Source of the DNA: Actinomycetota bacterium
Lineage (GTDB): Bacteria > Actinomycetota > AC-67
Assembly (NCBI GenBank): GCA_040905475.1
Contig: JBBDRM010000071.1
Span: 1 to 35,576 of the forward strand
Reading direction: 5' to 3'
DNA length: 35,576 nucleotides
Part shown: positions 15,341 to 24,103 of the stretch, piece after piece
Position numbering within the stretch: position 1 is the first letter of the stretch
Layout: each line of letters starts with the position of its first letter
The notes under the pieces: generated by a model
Told to the model about the DNA's origin: nothing
The model's input: only the letters and a program-made list of their open reading frames with translations
Databases searched by the model: none
Translations under genes and position numbers: made by a program

Positions 15341-15634
15341 TCAGACGGGCTCGCGTACCCGCCGATCGACCATCGCCTCGTCGAAAGAGCTCCTGAGGTA
15401 ATCGGGGAGCTCATAAACCGGAGTGGGCACCGCAGGAGCGATGTCGGCGGACGGCTTGCCGCCGAACAATGCTTTCACGGACCGCCCGGTCCATCGGGCC
15501 GCACGAAACACTATTCCAAGGAGGAACGCGCCGATCAGACAGCAGACCATCAACGCAAGATAAGCACGGAGTGATCGCCCCCGTCCAGGACCAAGATTGA
15601 CGCCGCAGGTCCGGGTCTCGTACGAGCAGTGCAT
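15341..15634 (-). CDS. Small hypothetical single-TM protein
   Basis: 97 residues with one clear hydrophobic segment, AYLALMVCCLIGAFLLGIVF, followed by a basic stretch and a soluble C-terminus containing PVYELPDYLRSSFDEAMVDR. No family was recognised. It lies 82 bases downstream of the galactokinase-like gene on the same strand and may be the last gene of that operon. ATG at 15632-15634; a shorter start cannot be excluded. The amino-acid composition is protein-like, not shadow-like. The 3' end converges on the DUF2243-like gene. Confidence 0.5.
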   Translation of the reverse strand: MHCSYETRTCGVNLGPGRGRSLRAYLALMVCCLIGAFLLGIVFRAARWTGRSVKALFGGKPSADIAPAVPTPVYELPDYLRSSFDEAMVDRRVREPV

Positions 15635-15716
15635 TCGAGCTCACGGCGATCCCTTACTACGCGTGGGCCAACCGCGATCCTGCACCGATGACGGTCGGGA
15701 TCCGCCGCGATCCAGG

Positions 15717-16766
15717 CTAGAGAGCAACCTCGCCCGCTCCGTCGACTGCGACGACCGGCCTCGCGCGAACGCCGGGTGCCCGCTCCTCGACCTGCCGTGC
15801 GAAGTCGGCCTCGGACCCCGCGCGGACCAGCGCCAGGACGAAGCCGGCAAATCCTGCGCCGACGAGACGGGCGCCGAGACAATCCGTCTGGTTGCGTGCC
15901 GCCTCGACGGTCCTATCGAGCCGCGGCGAGGAGACCTCGAAATCGTCGCGGAGCGAACGGTGCGTAGCGTTGATCAAGTCCCCCATCGCCTCGACGTCGC
16001 CGCGCGTGATCGCGTCGAGGAACAACCGGACGCGATCGTTCTCGGTCCTGAGGTGCCGCAGCCGGCGTTCCCCGCGATCTGTGGTATCACGTCCGGCGAT
16101 CGCGTCTTCCGCCTCGATGCGTCGAGCGGCGTACCGCCCGTCTTCGAGCCGACGTCGCGTGTCTGTGTCTACGACCACGAACCCGACGGGCGGGAGCGGC
16201 AGCGTCTGCCAGGTCATCGCCGCACAGTCGATCGCGAGTGCGTGTCCCTGTCGGCCGTGCAGCACGGCGACCTGATCCATGATCCCACACGGCACGCCGA
16301 CCGCGAGGTGCTCGGCACGCTGGAGCACCTCGGCGGCCGGAGCGACGCCGTTGAGCAAAGCCAGCGCCAGAACGGCCTCGAGCGCGGCGGACGACGACAG
16401 CCCGGAACCGGCGGGGATCGACGACCAGATCGCCCCGCGGAAGCCACGCACGCGCAGACCGGCTTCCCGGAGCGCCTCGACGACGCCCGCGACGTACCGG
16501 CCCCACCCTACGGCTGCGTCGCCGGGATGCTCGAGTGAGATCCGAACCTCGCCGGGTTGATCGAGGGAAGAGACGATCACCTCGTCTTCCAGCGGGACGG
16601 CGACGAGCACGGACTCGAGATCGCACGCGAACGGAATCACGGTCCCGCCCGTGTAGTCGACGTGCTCGCCGATCAGGTTGACGCGGCCGGGCGCACGCCA
16701 GATATGGAGCCCGGGCTCATCCGGACCTACCCCAAGGCGCTCGAAGAGCGCTTCAGGAGCGCGGAG
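15717..16766 (-). CDS. Galactokinase-like GHMP kinase, start codon not identifiable
   Basis: About 350 residues with all GalK hallmarks: APGRVNLIGEHVDYTGG (sugar-binding motif), SIPAGSGLSSSAALEA (ATP-binding motif 2), GVPCGIMDQ (catalytic Asp), and GARLVGAGFAG (motif 3, with Val instead of the usual Thr). It would phosphorylate galactose or a related hydroxyl compound. The reading frame continues upstream into the LIS/LDI-2 gene with no ATG, GTG or TTG before the GEH motif, so the 5' boundary given is approximate. The frame is +1 relative to LIS/LDI-2 and joins it exactly at its TCC-TGA end. Explanations: a rare start codon, a +1 frameshift fusion, or an indel. A galactokinase after a terpene-type enzyme is unexpected; a non-sugar alcohol substrate is possible but unsupported. 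Confidence 0.8.
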   Translation of the reverse strand, partial: LRAPEALFERLGVGPDEPGLHIWRAPGRVNLIGEHVDYTGGTVIPFACDLESVLVAVPLEDEVIVSSLDQPGEVRISLEHPGDAAVGWGRYVAGVVEALREAGLRVRGFRGAIWSSIPAGSGLSSSAALEAVLALALLNGVAPAAEVLQRAEHLAVGVPCGIMDQVAVLHGRQGHALAIDCAAMTWQTLPLPPVGFVVVDTDTRRRLEDGRYAARRIEAEDAIAGRDTTDRGERRLRHLRTENDRVRLFLDAITRGDVEAMGDLINATHRSLRDDFEVSSPRLDRTVEAARNQTDCLGARLVGAGFAGFVLALVRAGSEADFARQVEERAPGVRARPVVAVDGAGEVAL

Positions 16767-18684
16767 CGATGCGTACCTCGGTGCGCCCGGCCAGATCGAC
16801 CTCGAGAACCGCCTTGCCGTCGCCGTCCGCGACGACCTCGGATGGGAGCGCCCCACGTACCGCGTACGAACGGCCGGGATCCAGCCGGCCGATGCCCAGC
16901 CGCTTCCGGCCGCCACCGTTGCCGGGGTAAAGGATCGCGTCGAGGGCAACGCCGTCCGTGACGGCCCTCGCAACAAGGACGTCCGGATACCCGGCGTCGG
17001 CGAGGACGGGCCCTTCACGCCACGCGGCCGGCAACCCGCGCGAGATCATGTCGCGGAAGCCTCCTTCGCGGCCGAATCGCCCGAGGAGCGCCATCCCGTT
17101 CGCGATGAGCGAGCCGCCCGCGTAGCGGCGCACGCCGTCGCGGGTCTCCGGCGCGAACTTCACCTCCATTGCGTCTTTCAACGCCGCGAAGGTCTCCTCA
17201 TCGCCCATCTCGCGGGCGGCGGCCGAGACGATCGCGTGCGGGGCAACGTCGGAACGGCGGTAGCTTCCGACATCGATCTTGTCCCAGCCACGGAGCTCGA
17301 GACGAACTCGCCCGTCCGGACCGTTCATCACGAGCTCCCTGCGGACCAGCGCCCAGGTTCGCTGAGCGACGTCGGGGAGGCTCGCCGCCAGGAACAGCGC
17401 GGTCCCCGCGTCGGCCATCGTGGAGGTGAGGGATGGGATGGTCACACCGAGGCGGCTCGACCGGATCGCCGTCACGCGCCCATCAGGCGTTAGGAACTCG
17501 ACGTCCGCGGCGTGGCGATAACCGTCGATCGCCTGGACCGCGTGGTCGGTGCCGTGCAGGCGGTCGTGGACCAGCAGCGTGTTGATCCCGAACGCGTTGC
17601 ATCCGGTGTAGATCCAGTTCGGCTCACACGGGAACATCCCGAACGGCGAGCTTCGGAAGTTCTCCGAAACGGCGCCGCTGATCGAATGGTGGTCGTACGC
17701 GAACGTGCGGCGGTCGTCCCACCGGAACCGCACCGACCCGGCGACGTCGTACGCGTCGTCTCCGGTGTTCGACTCGTACAAGCCGATCATCAACCCGAGG
17801 TAGCCGGACAGCATGATGTTGTCCTTCGGGATGGGGTTGGGATCGAGGTCGAGATTGCCCCACATGTTCTCGAGTCGCCAATACTTCCAGACTCGGCGGT
17901 CCTGCATCTTGGCGATCAGACGTCGGTTCGCCTCCGAAAGGTAACCGTGGAACGCAGGGGTGCGCGTGTACTGCGCGAGTGCGAGCGCGTACTGTGCGAA
18001 GTTGATCTGGTAGCGCACGGCCGCCGTCTGGAACTGATCGATGAACGTGAAGCCGTCGAACCGATCGACCGGCTGCAGCGCGAGATCGAGCAAGTACCGT
18101 TGCGCTGCGAGGTCCTCTTCTGAGAGCTCCGACCCAAGCGGCGGCGTCGCCCCCGAGGCTTCGGGGATCGGCTCAAGCGTGACGAGGTAGCGATTGCGTT
18201 CGATCCGCCGCTGACTCGCCGCGCGGAACGCCGCCTGCTGCCCTATGAACCCGAGAAGCAACGTGCCGGCTACGAGCGCCGGGACGCCGAGCTCGGCCCA
18301 GGTCCAGGTCCCAGCGTCCGTCCGCATGGTCGCGAGCGCTGCCGCACCGAGCCACACCAGCGGCGGGGCCAGGATGTTTCCGGTCCCGAACCACGCCACG
18401 AGCGATACGACGAAGACGACGATCGTCAGAAAGACGAAGAGCGGATCGGCGGTGTAGAGGAAGCCGCCGCCCGGCATGACGAAGCCGAGACCGAACGCTT
18501 TCCATCGCGCCGCCGCGTCGAGGACCACAGGAAGCATGCCCAGAGTCGCCACGACCAGGTAAACGGTGAGGGTTCTTCGAAGGCGTGCGGCCGTAACCGG
18601 ACCATGGGGCTTGGAGCGCTCGGGGATCAGGAAGCTCTGAGCGGCATCGGAGGCCGCCGCCGGCATCGCCTCTCGAATGGCCAT
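16753..18684 (-). CDS. Membrane-anchored linalool isomerase / linalool dehydratase-isomerase family protein 2
   Basis: 643 residues, a full-length paralogue of the protein encoded at 12054-13979. It has the same N-terminal layout with hydrophobic segments at about residues 38-55, 82-100, 104-120 and 134-150. It shares LALQPVDRFDGF, RTPAFHGYLSEA, KDNIMLSGYLGL, CEPNWIYTGC (C353/C362, matching the LDI active-site cysteines) and HDRLHGTDH. As in paralogue 1, Tyr (295) replaces the LDI active-site His. It also keeps the extra C-terminal beta-rich segment ending DLAGRTEVRIAPRS. ATG at 18682-18684 with AAGGGGG upstream. It lies in an operon with an acyl-CoA ligase, thiolase-like protein and enoyl-CoA hydratase, linking the family to CoA-thioester catabolism. 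Substrate unproven. Confidence 0.85.
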   Translation of the reverse strand: MAIREAMPAAASDAAQSFLIPERSKPHGPVTAARLRRTLTVYLVVATLGMLPVVLDAAARWKAFGLGFVMPGGGFLYTADPLFVFLTIVVFVVSLVAWFGTGNILAPPLVWLGAAALATMRTDAGTWTWAELGVPALVAGTLLLGFIGQQAAFRAASQRRIERNRYLVTLEPIPEASGATPPLGSELSEEDLAAQRYLLDLALQPVDRFDGFTFIDQFQTAAVRYQINFAQYALALAQYTRTPAFHGYLSEANRRLIAKMQDRRVWKYWRLENMWGNLDLDPNPIPKDNIMLSGYLGLMIGLYESNTGDDAYDVAGSVRFRWDDRRTFAYDHHSISGAVSENFRSSPFGMFPCEPNWIYTGCNAFGINTLLVHDRLHGTDHAVQAIDGYRHAADVEFLTPDGRVTAIRSSRLGVTIPSLTSTMADAGTALFLAASLPDVAQRTWALVRRELVMNGPDGRVRLELRGWDKIDVGSYRRSDVAPHAIVSAAAREMGDEETFAALKDAMEVKFAPETRDGVRRYAGGSLIANGMALLGRFGREGGFRDMISRGLPAAWREGPVLADAGYPDVLVARAVTDGVALDAILYPGNGGGRKRLGIGRLDPGRSYAVRGALPSEVVADGDGKAVLEVDLAGRTEVRIAPRS

Positions 18685-18747
18685 CGTTCCCCCTTATCAG
18701 TCAGCGAGCGGATTGAACCACCCAGTCGGATCCGCCAACAAGGGTCT

Positions 18748-19512
18748 TCATCGCCCCGTCCAAACCGGCGCCCGCTTCTCGGCGAACGCGGCGATGCCCT
18801 CCCAGACGTCCTGCGTCGCGGTGACCTCAGCCGCCCGCTCGAAGTTGCGCTTCCACGCTTCCTCTTCGGTCATCTCAAGCGACTCGATCATGAGTCGCTT
18901 CGACACCCGAACGGCCACAGGGGCGTTCTCGCAGATCCGCTCCGCGAGCGCGATCGCTTCGTCCAGCACCCGATCCGCCGGCACGACCCGGTTCACGAGC
19001 CCGAGCGCGAGCGCCCGCTGCGCGTCCACCGGGTCCGCGGTCATCGCGAACTCGAGCGCGATCGCGAGCGGGATCCGCTTGCCGAGCCGGATCAGGCCGC
19101 CGGCTGCGGCCATGAGGCCGCGCTTCACCTCGGGGATGCCGAACGTCGCGTGCTCGGCGGCGACGGCGAGATCGCAGGACAGCACGATCTCGAACCCGCC
19201 GGCGAGCGCCGGGCCGTTGACCGCGGCGATCAACGGCTTCGGGAAGAAGCGCTGCCCGATCCCCGCGAAGCCGCCCGGAGCTCCGATGATCCGCTCCGCG
19301 TCGGTTGCGATCGCCTTGAGGTCGACGCCGGCGCAGAAGGCCTTATCTCCGGCTCCCGTGATCACAACGGCCCAGACGGCGTCGTCGGCCTCGAGCTCGT
19401 CGAAGATCGCCGACAGCGCCCACGCCGTATCGCCGTCGATCGCGTTCCGCGCCTCGGGACGATCGAGCGTGACGATCTCGATGCGACCCCGACGTTCCCT
19501 GCGAACGGTCAT
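18748..19512 (-). CDS. Enoyl-CoA hydratase/isomerase (crotonase family)
   Basis: 254 residues, normal length. The oxyanion-hole regions are seen in AFCAGVDLKAIA and the NGPALAGGFE segment. Both hydratase glutamates appear present, in GGFEIVL and FGIPEVKRGL, so hydratase activity on a 2-enoyl-CoA is plausible. ATG at 19510-19512. It lies between the thiolase-like gene (31-base gap) and LIS/LDI-2 (63-base gap), in one minus-strand operon. Likely a beta-oxidation-type step; the chain type cannot be read from the sequence. Confidence 0.92.
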   Translation of the reverse strand: MTVRRERRGRIEIVTLDRPEARNAIDGDTAWALSAIFDELEADDAVWAVVITGAGDKAFCAGVDLKAIATDAERIIGAPGGFAGIGQRFFPKPLIAAVNGPALAGGFEIVLSCDLAVAAEHATFGIPEVKRGLMAAAGGLIRLGKRIPLAIALEFAMTADPVDAQRALALGLVNRVVPADRVLDEAIALAERICENAPVAVRVSKRLMIESLEMTEEEAWKRNFERAAEVTATQDVWEGIAAFAEKRAPVWTGR

Positions 19513-19543
19513 GCTTCCCCTCTCGGCTCCCCTGCAACGACGC

Positions 19544-21061
19544 TCAGACGATGTCGAAGGTCGTCTGTCCCTCGGTGTTCGTCTCCACTTTGCCCTCGAT
19601 CCCGATCGGTTCGACGTCCGGCCGGATGAGAACCTCGAGCGCCGCGCGATCGCCCGGCGGCGTGTTCGCGACGAAGCGCTCGCCGCCGCGCAAACGCCCG
19701 ACGACGATCCCGCTGGCCGGTTCCCCCGACCGGCCGTACACGACCGTGTACGTCTCGAGCGAGCCGGGCCCGTTCGGCTCGGGCGCGAGCGACGGAGCCG
19801 GAAGCGCGTCGATCGCGCGTTGTCGCGCTTCGTCGTCGCCGACCGCATAACCCTCAGCCGGCGGCTCGTTCCCCATCAGCAGCGCGTGATGTTTCGTCAC
19901 CAGGCCTCCCTGGCCGTAGAGGAGCGCCGAGGAACCCTCCCCGCGCCGCATCGCGCGCGTCATCGCGGCCATCGCATGCAGCATGTAGGCGTTCCCCGCG
20001 CCGCCGAAGAACGTCAGGCCTCCGGTGACGCTCATCGGCCGCGCGCGATCCAGGCCCATATGCGTCGACGCCATCTTCGGAACGCACGGGAAGCAGCTGT
20101 AGAGCTCGAGCAGGTCGATGTCCATGATGCCGCCCTCGGTCAGGGAGAGCGCATCGTCGAGCGTCGCTTCCATCGCCGGCGCGCGGTCGTACGAGACTCG
20201 TCGGAGGACGTCCATCGGGTCGTCTGCCCCGGCGCCGCCCCACGGGTAAACCCAACGCTTCTCGGGCACCCCGAGCCGCCGCGCGGTTCCGGTGTCGGTG
20301 ACGACGACGGCCGCGGCCTGGTTCACGAGCAGGTAGGCATTCATCAGCTTGGTGTAGGGATGGGCGATCATCCGGTTGTCCGGCGCCGGCGTCGCGATCT
20401 GATCAGGCTCGCGGGGCGTGGGATGCCACGCGGCGGGGTTGCTCGCGGCGATCTTCGACATGTCGGACCACATCTGCGCGGACCAGCGCTGGCTCTCGTC
20501 GAAGCTCATCCCTTGCGCGGCGCGGAACGCGTTCTCGTAGAGCGGATAGATCTGCGTCGGCCATTGAAGGCCGTGGCGGAAGGCGACCGGCGGTATGACG
20601 TCCTGGGCCTGGACCGGCTGGTCCTCGGGCGGCGTCCAGGGCAGCGCCACGCCCGTGCGCATCGAACGCTCGACCGAGCGGAACACGTCGCCGGCGCAGA
20701 CCAGCGCGACGGTGCTCTCGCCGGCGGCGATGCGGGCGGCGGCCAGGTCGACGAGCTTCGTCGGCCAGTTCCCGCCCCAGTCGGTGTGCACCCGGTGGGC
20801 CGGGCGGGCCCCGAGCCGCTCGGCGAGCAGCGCCGGCAGATCCCGGTACACCCACGCCGCGACGTTGACGATGAGCAGCGTGTCGGTCTCATCGAGCAGC
20901 GCGCGCGCCGGCCCGGCGTCGTCGGCCGCGAGCCGAGCCGCCTCCTCGAGAAGCGTCAGCGGTTCCTTGGCGTTCGCGAGGTCGTCGTCGGCGATGCGGT
21001 CGGCGAGGTCTCCGACCCCGACGATGACGGGGACGGCCTCGCGATGCCGCCGGACGCCCAC
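19544..21061 (-). CDS. Thiolase-like protein (acetyl-CoA acetyltransferase family, SCP-x/lipid-transfer type)
   Basis: 505 residues. Motifs VIVGVGDLADR at the N-terminus, LLELYSCFPCVPKMA (region around the family's conserved Cys) and TGGLTFFGGAGNAYMLHAMA identify the divergent thiolase-like group common in actinobacterial sterol and fatty-acid clusters. A C-terminal extension of about 80 residues (from TYTVVYGRSGEP) resembles the small OB-like domain attached to such thiolases. Activity may be thiolytic or retro-aldol-like; it cannot be decided here. Start taken as GTG at 21059-21061; a CTG at 21071-21073 that overlaps the upstream TGA as CTGA would add four residues. Confidence 0.85.
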   Translation of the reverse strand: MGVRRHREAVPVIVGVGDLADRIADDDLANAKEPLTLLEEAARLAADDAGPARALLDETDTLLIVNVAAWVYRDLPALLAERLGARPAHRVHTDWGGNWPTKLVDLAAARIAAGESTVALVCAGDVFRSVERSMRTGVALPWTPPEDQPVQAQDVIPPVAFRHGLQWPTQIYPLYENAFRAAQGMSFDESQRWSAQMWSDMSKIAASNPAAWHPTPREPDQIATPAPDNRMIAHPYTKLMNAYLLVNQAAAVVVTDTGTARRLGVPEKRWVYPWGGAGADDPMDVLRRVSYDRAPAMEATLDDALSLTEGGIMDIDLLELYSCFPCVPKMASTHMGLDRARPMSVTGGLTFFGGAGNAYMLHAMAAMTRAMRRGEGSSALLYGQGGLVTKHHALLMGNEPPAEGYAVGDDEARQRAIDALPAPSLAPEPNGPGSLETYTVVYGRSGEPASGIVVGRLRGGERFVANTPPGDRAALEVLIRPDVEPIGIEGKVETNTEGQTTFDIV

Positions 21062-21069
21062 GCCGGCGC

Positions 21070-22539
21070 TCAGTCGCCCTTCGGGCGTTCGTCGATGATG
21101 CGGCGAGCCTTGAACTCGCGAGTGGGGTCGTAGATCTCCGAGAGGTCGTCGAGGATCTCGACCTTCGGACGCATCTCGACGGCCATCAGCAGCCGCTTCC
21201 GGAGCTCCTCGAGGTCCGACGACTCCCATGAGGTGCGGTCGACGCTCGGCTCTAGTCCCAGGCGCAGCCGCACGACTTCTTGCGAGTACGGGTCCGAAAG
21301 GTCTTCCAGGGTGACGATCATCTGATACTCGACGACGCCCGGCGAGTTCATGACGACATCGTGAACAAGCTGAGGATTGACGAGCGTTCCCTTGATCTTG
21401 AGCAGCTCCGACGTTCGTGAGATGTGCGCGCTGCCGCTCGAAACGAGCAGCGATCCGCCGCCGCGCCCGCACCGCTCGCAGCGCTCGAACGTGATCGCGG
21501 AGATATCCCCGAGCAGATACCGCAACAATGGCATCCCACGCCGGTTCAGATGCGTCAGCGCGACGAGTCCGGGCTGACCGTCGGGTACTCGTGCGTGCGT
21601 GTCCGGGTCGAGGATCTCGAGGAACACCTGGTCCGGCGCGGCCGGATGCAACGGGCCCCCTTCGTAGCACGGACCCCACGGGAGCCCTCCCTCGGTGAAG
21701 CCGTACGTGCCGGTGATGAACACGTTGTTGGCGCCGCAGCGCGCGAGGTTGGCGTGCATGTGGTCGCGCATCCCTTTGGTCAGCACCTCGCCGCTCGCGA
21801 TCACGATCTCGAGCGACGACAGGTCGCGGCCGTTCCGGGCGGCATCGGCGAACATCCGGCGAAGGAAGCTGCCGATCCCGGCGAGGATCTCGGGACTCCG
21901 CGATTCGATCATGCCGACGAGGGCGGTGGTGGAGCGCTGGACCGGGAACTCGTCGTGCGGGATCCCCGTGAACCCGTGCAGGAAGGCGATCCCGGCCGCG
22001 TTCGCGATCATGTTCCCGAAACCGGCGACGTGCGGAAGGGGGCTCAGCGGGAAACCGGTGAGGAAGAGGTCGCCGGGGATGTAGTAGCTGAGCTTCGCGT
22101 TCCGGATGCCCGCCTGCAGGATCCCGAAGTAGTCGTGGGTCGTGTACTCGTACGGGGTCGGCCAGCCCATCGTCGTGCCCGTCGTGTAGACGGTCGTGTA
22201 GGTGAGGTCGTAGAGGGTTCCTTGCGGGAACTTCATGCGGAACGATTGCGGGTTCCCCATGAGGTCCTTCTTCGTGGTCACGGGGAGATGGACGAGGTCG
22301 TCGACCGTCTTGATGCCGGCAGCGTCGATCGACTCTCGCTCGAAGAGCTCGCGGTAGAACGGGCTCGCTTCGGCGAGCCAGCCCACCTGACGGCGAAGCA
22401 GCTCGTCCTGGCGATCGCGCAGGCGGTCGTCGGGCCAGAAGGTGGGGTCCTCGGCGTCCGCCTTGTACGAGGGGATCGCGTCGATGAACTCCCGCACCGA
22501 CTCGGGCGTAGGGTCGATGAACGGTCGTTTCTGCGCCAT
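21070..22539 (-). CDS. AMP-forming acyl/aryl-CoA ligase (PaaK-like)
   Basis: 489 residues. Adenylate-forming motifs visible are YTTGTTMGWPTPYE (P-loop-like), YGFTEGG (A5-like motif), and a C-terminal segment with KIKGTLVNPQLVHD, typical of phenylacetate-CoA ligase relatives. It contains a CERCGRGG motif, a possible metal site as in some PaaK relatives. Expected reaction: carboxylic acid plus CoA plus ATP to acyl-CoA, AMP and PPi. First gene of the minus-strand operon; ATG at 22537-22539. It would activate the acid for the following thiolase, hydratase and LIS/LDI-2 proteins. The acid is unknown. Confidence 0.9.
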   Translation of the reverse strand: MAQKRPFIDPTPESVREFIDAIPSYKADAEDPTFWPDDRLRDRQDELLRRQVGWLAEASPFYRELFERESIDAAGIKTVDDLVHLPVTTKKDLMGNPQSFRMKFPQGTLYDLTYTTVYTTGTTMGWPTPYEYTTHDYFGILQAGIRNAKLSYYIPGDLFLTGFPLSPLPHVAGFGNMIANAAGIAFLHGFTGIPHDEFPVQRSTTALVGMIESRSPEILAGIGSFLRRMFADAARNGRDLSSLEIVIASGEVLTKGMRDHMHANLARCGANNVFITGTYGFTEGGLPWGPCYEGGPLHPAAPDQVFLEILDPDTHARVPDGQPGLVALTHLNRRGMPLLRYLLGDISAITFERCERCGRGGGSLLVSSGSAHISRTSELLKIKGTLVNPQLVHDVVMNSPGVVEYQMIVTLEDLSDPYSQEVVRLRLGLEPSVDRTSWESSDLEELRKRLLMAVEMRPKVEILDDLSEIYDPTREFKARRIIDERPKGD

Positions 22540-22578
22540 GGCCGCCTCCCGCTCGCGCGCTGCCCCGGTGGGAGAATC

Positions 22579-22608
22579 AGTTTAATCAGTGAGCCCAAAG
22601 GCGAGCAA
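22579..22608 (-). promoter_or_regulatory. Putative promoter of the CoA-ligase operon
   Basis: On the minus strand, TTGCTC at 22608-22603, 18-bp spacer, TAAACT at 22584-22579. The -10 region overlaps a direct repeat of AATCAGT (22575-22581 and 22584-22590, 9-bp period) that could be a regulator site. Only moderate matches to the consensus. Confidence 0.4.
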
Positions 22609-22648
22609 GGGGCCGCCCGGCCCCCTGGTTCAGAAGTAGTTCACCTGG

Positions 22649-22678
22649 TTGACTATTTCTTTACGGCTCGTTTATCCT
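22649..22678 (+). promoter_or_regulatory. Putative promoter of the second substrate-binding protein operon
   Basis: TTGACT at 22649-22654, 18-bp spacer, TATCCT at 22673-22678, in a locally AT-rich stretch about 65 bases before the ATG. The rest of the 205-base divergent intergenic region shows nothing else convincing apart from the minus-strand promoter and repeats. Confidence 0.55.
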
Positions 22679-22744
22679 CATCGTTGCCGCCGACGGCCAC
22701 GGTCTCGGCAGGAGACCCGGCCCGGGCGAACGAAGGAGACGCCG

Positions 22745-24103
22745 ATGAAGCGGTCGAGGCTAACTGCGCTCCTCTTCCTGGGCGTCCTCTCTCTCGCATC
22801 GTGCGGCGGCACGTACCACCCGCCCACTGCGGACCAGGCATTCGTCTCCTTCGGCCCTGGATCCCAGCCGACTGCGGTGGGGACCCTGCCCGCAGGAGGC
22901 GGTCCATCGATCGCCCCGAGCAGCGGCCCCGGCGTCTCGGGGCCGGCCACCGGCCCGCAGGTTCCCCCCTCGAAGGTCGGCACCCAGACCGCGGTACAGG
23001 GCGGCGTGATCAAGCTCGGCGGCGTGTTCCCGCTGACCGGCCCGATCGCGCCGATCGGACGCTCGTACTACGAGGGCCTGGCGTCGTACTACTCGTACAT
23101 CAACGAGCGCGGCGGCATCAACGGCGCCAAGATCCAGTTCCTCGTCGAGGACGATCAGTTCGACCCCGCGCAGGGAAGAGCACTCATCCAGAAGCTCATC
23201 GAGCAGGACAAGGTCTTCGCGATCTCGGGCGTCCTCTCCCCGTTCACGATGATCGCGGCGCTCCCCGACATCCGGAAGTCGGGGACGCCTGCCGTTCCGG
23301 GCACGGGGACCGACGGACGCGAGTACAACGAAGAGCTGATCTACAACACCTACGCGCCGTGCGAACGGCAGGTCCAAGGTCAGATGCAGGACGCGATGAA
23401 ACGCCGGGGTTCGAAGCGGGTCGCCCTGCTCTACATCAACATCGACACCGCGCGACTCTGCGCGGACGGGGCGAGCCGCGCGCTCGAGGCTCTCGGAGGA
23501 ACGGTCACGTATCGGGGCGAGCTGCAAGCGGGAGGAGCCAACTGCTCTCCTCAGGTGCTCAACGCGCGGACCCGCAACGGCGGCGCCGATACCGTCTTCA
23601 TGCTGACGGACAACCTCGGTGTCGTGAAGTGCGTTCAGGCGATGAACCAGCAGGATTGGGATCCGCTGGTCTCCGTGACGGCGAACCTCGCCGACGACAA
23701 GGTGGTCGTCGAGGCGCTCGGTGGGCTCGCCGAGGGCCTGCACAGCGTGTCGCCGTTCACAGGGATCAACTCGCCGGAGTACGAAGCGCTGTGCGGCCCC
23801 GCGATGAACCGCTTCTTCCCCGACGCGAACACCCAGTACTTCACGATCGTCGGATGCACCGGCGCGCATCTCTTCGTCACGGCGATGCGCGCCCTCGGCC
23901 CCAACGTGACCCAGGCTCAGCTCGTCAAATACCTGGAATCGGGCGTGAGCTTCTCGACCGGCGGGGTTTCTCCCGACTTCAATTTCAAGCCGAACGCCCA
24001 TCCCGGGTATCTGCACATGCCCGTCGATCTGGTGCGCGCGCTCGAGGTGAAGGGTGGCAAGTGGGTCGTGGTCGGGCCGCTGTTCCACGGCATCCACGCA
24101 TGA
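22745..24103 (+). CDS. Substrate-binding lipoprotein of importer 2 (periplasmic-binding type I fold)
   Basis: 452 residues. Lipoprotein signal MKRSRLTALLFLGVLSLASC with lipobox LASC. A Pro/Gly/Ser-rich linker of about 65 residues precedes the binding domain, which begins GVIKLGGVFPLTGPIAPIG and has the Leu/Ile/Val-BP-type block YINERGGINGAKIQFLVEDD. The start ATG has GAAGGAG 7-12 bases upstream. It heads a plus-strand operon with catabolic genes, while matching permease and ATPase genes lie about 7 kb downstream (31282-34659) without a binding protein of their own, so it probably serves that importer. It is diverged from the importer-1 binding protein. Ligand unknown. Confidence 0.9.
   Translation: MKRSRLTALLFLGVLSLASCGGTYHPPTADQAFVSFGPGSQPTAVGTLPAGGGPSIAPSSGPGVSGPATGPQVPPSKVGTQTAVQGGVIKLGGVFPLTGPIAPIGRSYYEGLASYYSYINERGGINGAKIQFLVEDDQFDPAQGRALIQKLIEQDKVFAISGVLSPFTMIAALPDIRKSGTPAVPGTGTDGREYNEELIYNTYAPCERQVQGQMQDAMKRRGSKRVALLYINIDTARLCADGASRALEALGGTVTYRGELQAGGANCSPQVLNARTRNGGADTVFMLTDNLGVVKCVQAMNQQDWDPLVSVTANLADDKVVVEALGGLAEGLHSVSPFTGINSPEYEALCGPAMNRFFPDANTQYFTIVGCTGAHLFVTAMRALGPNVTQAQLVKYLESGVSFSTGGVSPDFNFKPNAHPGYLHMPVDLVRALEVKGGKWVVVGPLFHGIHA

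Noticed and set aside
18677-21133. Plus-strand open frame of over 800 codons opposite the hydratase and thiolase genes
   Set aside because: It spans two real genes and their intergenic gap and has no recognisable domain.
22760-24097. Long minus-strand open frame opposite the second binding protein
   Set aside because: Composition is shadow-like, with no motif or start signal; the plus-strand lipoprotein is convincing.
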